NCBI GenBank assembly: GCA_026785865.1
Contig: JAJAZG010000466.1
Span: 1-5,013 of the forward strand
DNA from: Pseudanabaena sp. CAN_BIN31
Lineage (GTDB): Bacteria; Cyanobacteriota; Cyanobacteriia; Pseudanabaenales; Pseudanabaenaceae
Direction: 5' to 3'
DNA: 5,013 nucleotides
The translations under genes and the position numbers were made by a program. Positions 3,204 to 5,013 of this stretch are shown here, in pieces. The notes beneath the pieces are model-generated. The model made no database searches. It saw only the letters and a program-made list of their open reading frames with translations, and was not told the origin of the DNA. The first letter of the stretch is position 1, and each line of letters begins with the position of its first letter.

Positions 3204-5013
3204 ATGACTGGATTTGTTGGGCTGCACGTTCATACTGAATATAGTTTGCTCGATGGGGCAAGCCAAATTCCTGATATGGTTAACCGCGCCGTGGAATTGG
3301 GAATGCCTGCGATCGCCTTAACCGATCATGGTGTCATGTATGGAGCGATCGAGTTAATCAAGGTCTGCAAATCTAAGGGGATCAAGCCAATCATTGGCAA
3401 TGAAATGTATGTCTTGAACGGCGACATTACCATCCAATATAAAAGAGAAGAAAAAAAGAAAAAATATCATCAATGCGTTCTCGCTAAAGATACTCAGGGA
3501 TATCGAAATCTGGTTAAACTCACTTCTATCTCTCATCTAGAAGGATTTCAAGGGAAGGGAATTTTTGCGCGTCCTTGCATTAATAAAGATTATTTATTGC
3601 AATACAAAGAAGGATTAATGATCACTTCGGGATGCTTGGCAGGAGAAGTTCCTCAAGCAATCATGAACCGCGATCCAAAACTAGCGAGGGAAGTGGCGGC
3701 TTGGTATAAAGAACATTTTGGCGATGATTATTATCTAGAAATTCAAGATCATGGCTATCCTGAAGATCGAGTTGTGAATGTGGAAATTTGCAAGATTGCC
3801 AAAGAATTAGACATTAGAGTGATTGCGACAAATGATTCTCACTTTACCTCTTGCATGGATGTAGAAGCTCACGATGCGCTGCTCTGCATCCAAACAGGGA
3901 AGCTAATTTCTGATGAGAAACGTCTGCGATATAGCGGCATGGAATACTTCAAATCATATGATGAGATGAGACGGCTATTTCGCGATCATTTGGAAGATCA
4001 TGTGATCGAAGAAGCGCTTGCAAATACTCTCCACGCCGCCGCTAAAGTCAAACCCTATGACTTGATGCGCGATCCCCGTGCGGCTGATTATCCCATTCCT
4101 GAAGGGCATACTGCGGATACTTATTTTGAAGAAGTTACATGGCAAGGTTTGCTGCAAAGATTTAATGCGAAAACCCATGCTGAAATTTCGGCGGAATATC
4201 AAGAGCGCTTACGATTTGAGTTGGGAATCATCATGCAAATGGGATTTGCGACTTATTTTCTCGTAGTTTGGGATTACATCAAATATGCTAGAGACAAAAA
4301 GATCCCTGTGGGGCCAGGGCGCGGAAGTGCGGCGGGTTCGTTAGTTGCTTATTCTTTAGGAATCACAAATATTGACCCGATCCATCACGGACTTCTATTT
4401 GAGAGATTTCTCAATCCCGAACGGAAGTCAATGCCTGATATTGATACCGACTTCTGTATCGATCATCGTAGCGAACTTATTGAATATGTAACACAACGCT
4501 ATGGACAGGAGCGAGTCGCCCAGATAGTCACCTTTAACCGTTTGACTTCTAAAGCGGTTCTTAAGGATGTGGCACGGGTGCTAGATGTCTCCTATAGTGA
4601 ATCTGACAAAATGGCGAAGATGATTCCCGTTTCGCGTGGTAAACCTGCCAAGTTAAAGGTGATGATTTCAGAAACTTCGCCAGCACCAGAATTTCGCGAT
4701 CGCTACAGAGATGACCCGAAAGTATTTGAATGGCTAGACATGGCGATGCGGATCGAAGGCGTGAACAAAAGTTCAGGCGTTCACGCGGCGGGTGGGGTGA
4801 TTTCGCCGTTCCCGTTGGATGAAGTCGTGCCGTTGCAACGCAGTAATGAAGGACAGGTGGTGACGCAATACACGATGGAGGATTTGGAATCCCTCGGCTT
4901 GTTGAAGATGGACTTTTTGGGACTGCGAAATTTGACCACGATTGAGCATACCAGTAAGCTGATTCGTGGCAACCAAGATCCAAATTTTCATATTGATGCG
5001 ATCGCACCCGATA
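3204..5013 (+). CDS. dnaE: DNA polymerase III alpha subunit, N-terminal 603 residues (runs off the window)
   Basis: This is the replicative polymerase catalytic subunit, active at the replication fork. From ATG 3204 the frame is open without interruption to the window end. The N-terminal PHP domain begins at once (LHVHTEYSLLDG). Its candidate metal ligands H8, H10, D17, H42, E67, H89, C144, D211 and H213 are all present. The polymerase core follows, with the GPGRGSAAGS motif at 370-379, the MPDIDTDFC motif carrying catalytic D412 and D414, SGVHAAGG, and the third catalytic aspartate D570 in KMDFLGLRNLT. The rest of the palm, fingers, beta-binding and OB domains would lie beyond the window. 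In many cyanobacteria dnaE is split by an intein at about residue 770-780, which cannot be judged here. The ribosome site is weak (GAG at 3195-3197). The start is fixed by alignment of HVHTEYSLLDG with family N-termini. A Lys-rich stretch at residues 79-88 is encoded by A-rich DNA. Confidence 0.97.
   Translation, partial: MTGFVGLHVHTEYSLLDGASQIPDMVNRAVELGMPAIALTDHGVMYGAIELIKVCKSKGIKPIIGNEMYVLNGDITIQYKREEKKKKYHQCVLAKDTQGYRNLVKLTSISHLEGFQGKGIFARPCINKDYLLQYKEGLMITSGCLAGEVPQAIMNRDPKLAREVAAWYKEHFGDDYYLEIQDHGYPEDRVVNVEICKIAKELDIRVIATNDSHFTSCMDVEAHDALLCIQTGKLISDEKRLRYSGMEYFKSYDEMRRLFRDHLEDHVIEEALANTLHAAAKVKPYDLMRDPRAADYPIPEGHTADTYFEEVTWQGLLQRFNAKTHAEISAEYQERLRFELGIIMQMGFATYFLVVWDYIKYARDKKIPVGPGRGSAAGSLVAYSLGITNIDPIHHGLLFERFLNPERKSMPDIDTDFCIDHRSELIEYVTQRYGQERVAQIVTFNRLTSKAVLKDVARVLDVSYSESDKMAKMIPVSRGKPAKLKVMISETSPAPEFRDRYRDDPKVFEWLDMAMRIEGVNKSSGVHAAGGVISPFPLDEVVPLQRSNEGQVVTQYTMEDLESLGLLKMDFLGLRNLTTIEHTSKLIRGNQDPNFHIDAIAPD

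Noticed and set aside
4561..5007. Open frame of 148 codons on the minus strand within dnaE
   Set aside because: The plus strand here encodes unmistakable polymerase motifs (SGVHAAGG, KMDFLGLRNLT), and the antisense product resembles nothing.

Overview
The window looks like a stretch of cyanobacterial chromosome. The octamer GCGATCGC (HIP1, the highly iterated palindrome typical of cyanobacteria) occurs 13 times in 5 kb. The gene products also have a cyanobacterial flavour, including a guanylate kinase, a pair of half-size UPF0016 membrane proteins and a DnaE-type polymerase. Composition is moderately AT-rich, and a Pseudanabaena-like filamentous genus is a guess only.

All five genes lie on the + strand. 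In order they are: guanylate kinase (gmk, 214-771, GTG start); a secreted PBP4-type D-Ala-D-Ala carboxypeptidase/endopeptidase of family S13 (about 895-2202); two adjacent single-domain UPF0016 (Gdt1/TMEM165-like) membrane proteins (2338-2703 and 2798-3079), which probably assemble into one cation/manganese exchanger; and the first 603 codons of the DNA polymerase III alpha subunit (dnaE, 3204 to the window edge), which is open at the right end. All are housekeeping functions: nucleotide metabolism, cell-wall turnover, metal homeostasis and replication. Apart from the two UPF0016 halves, nothing suggests that they form one pathway.

The most unusual content is between the genes. Every intergenic gap carries a member of one of three short interspersed repeat families, and each family occurs exactly twice. 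R1 is a GTGCGCCACAGC hairpin (1-23, cut by the window edge, and 3105-3143). R2 is an ATTAGACGTTGCGGC hairpin with a conserved 3' flank (72-138 and 2202-2275). R3 is a two-block element ending in an AAGGGGCTTAA-centred palindrome (796-852 and 2716-2771). The order is R1-R2-gmk-R3-S13 peptidase-R2-UPF0016a-R3-UPF0016b-R1-dnaE. There is no transposase, so these are either non-autonomous (MITE/REP-like) elements or structured RNA processing or termination signals.

Three smaller signals also stand out. An 11-bp tandem duplication just before the first UPF0016 gene creates two tiny leader ORFs chained by ATGA overlaps. An 18-bp operator-like inverted repeat lies 17 nt upstream of dnaE. An in-phase A_AAA_AAG heptamer lies inside dnaE. 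No CRISPR array, tRNA, rRNA or complete mobile element was seen.
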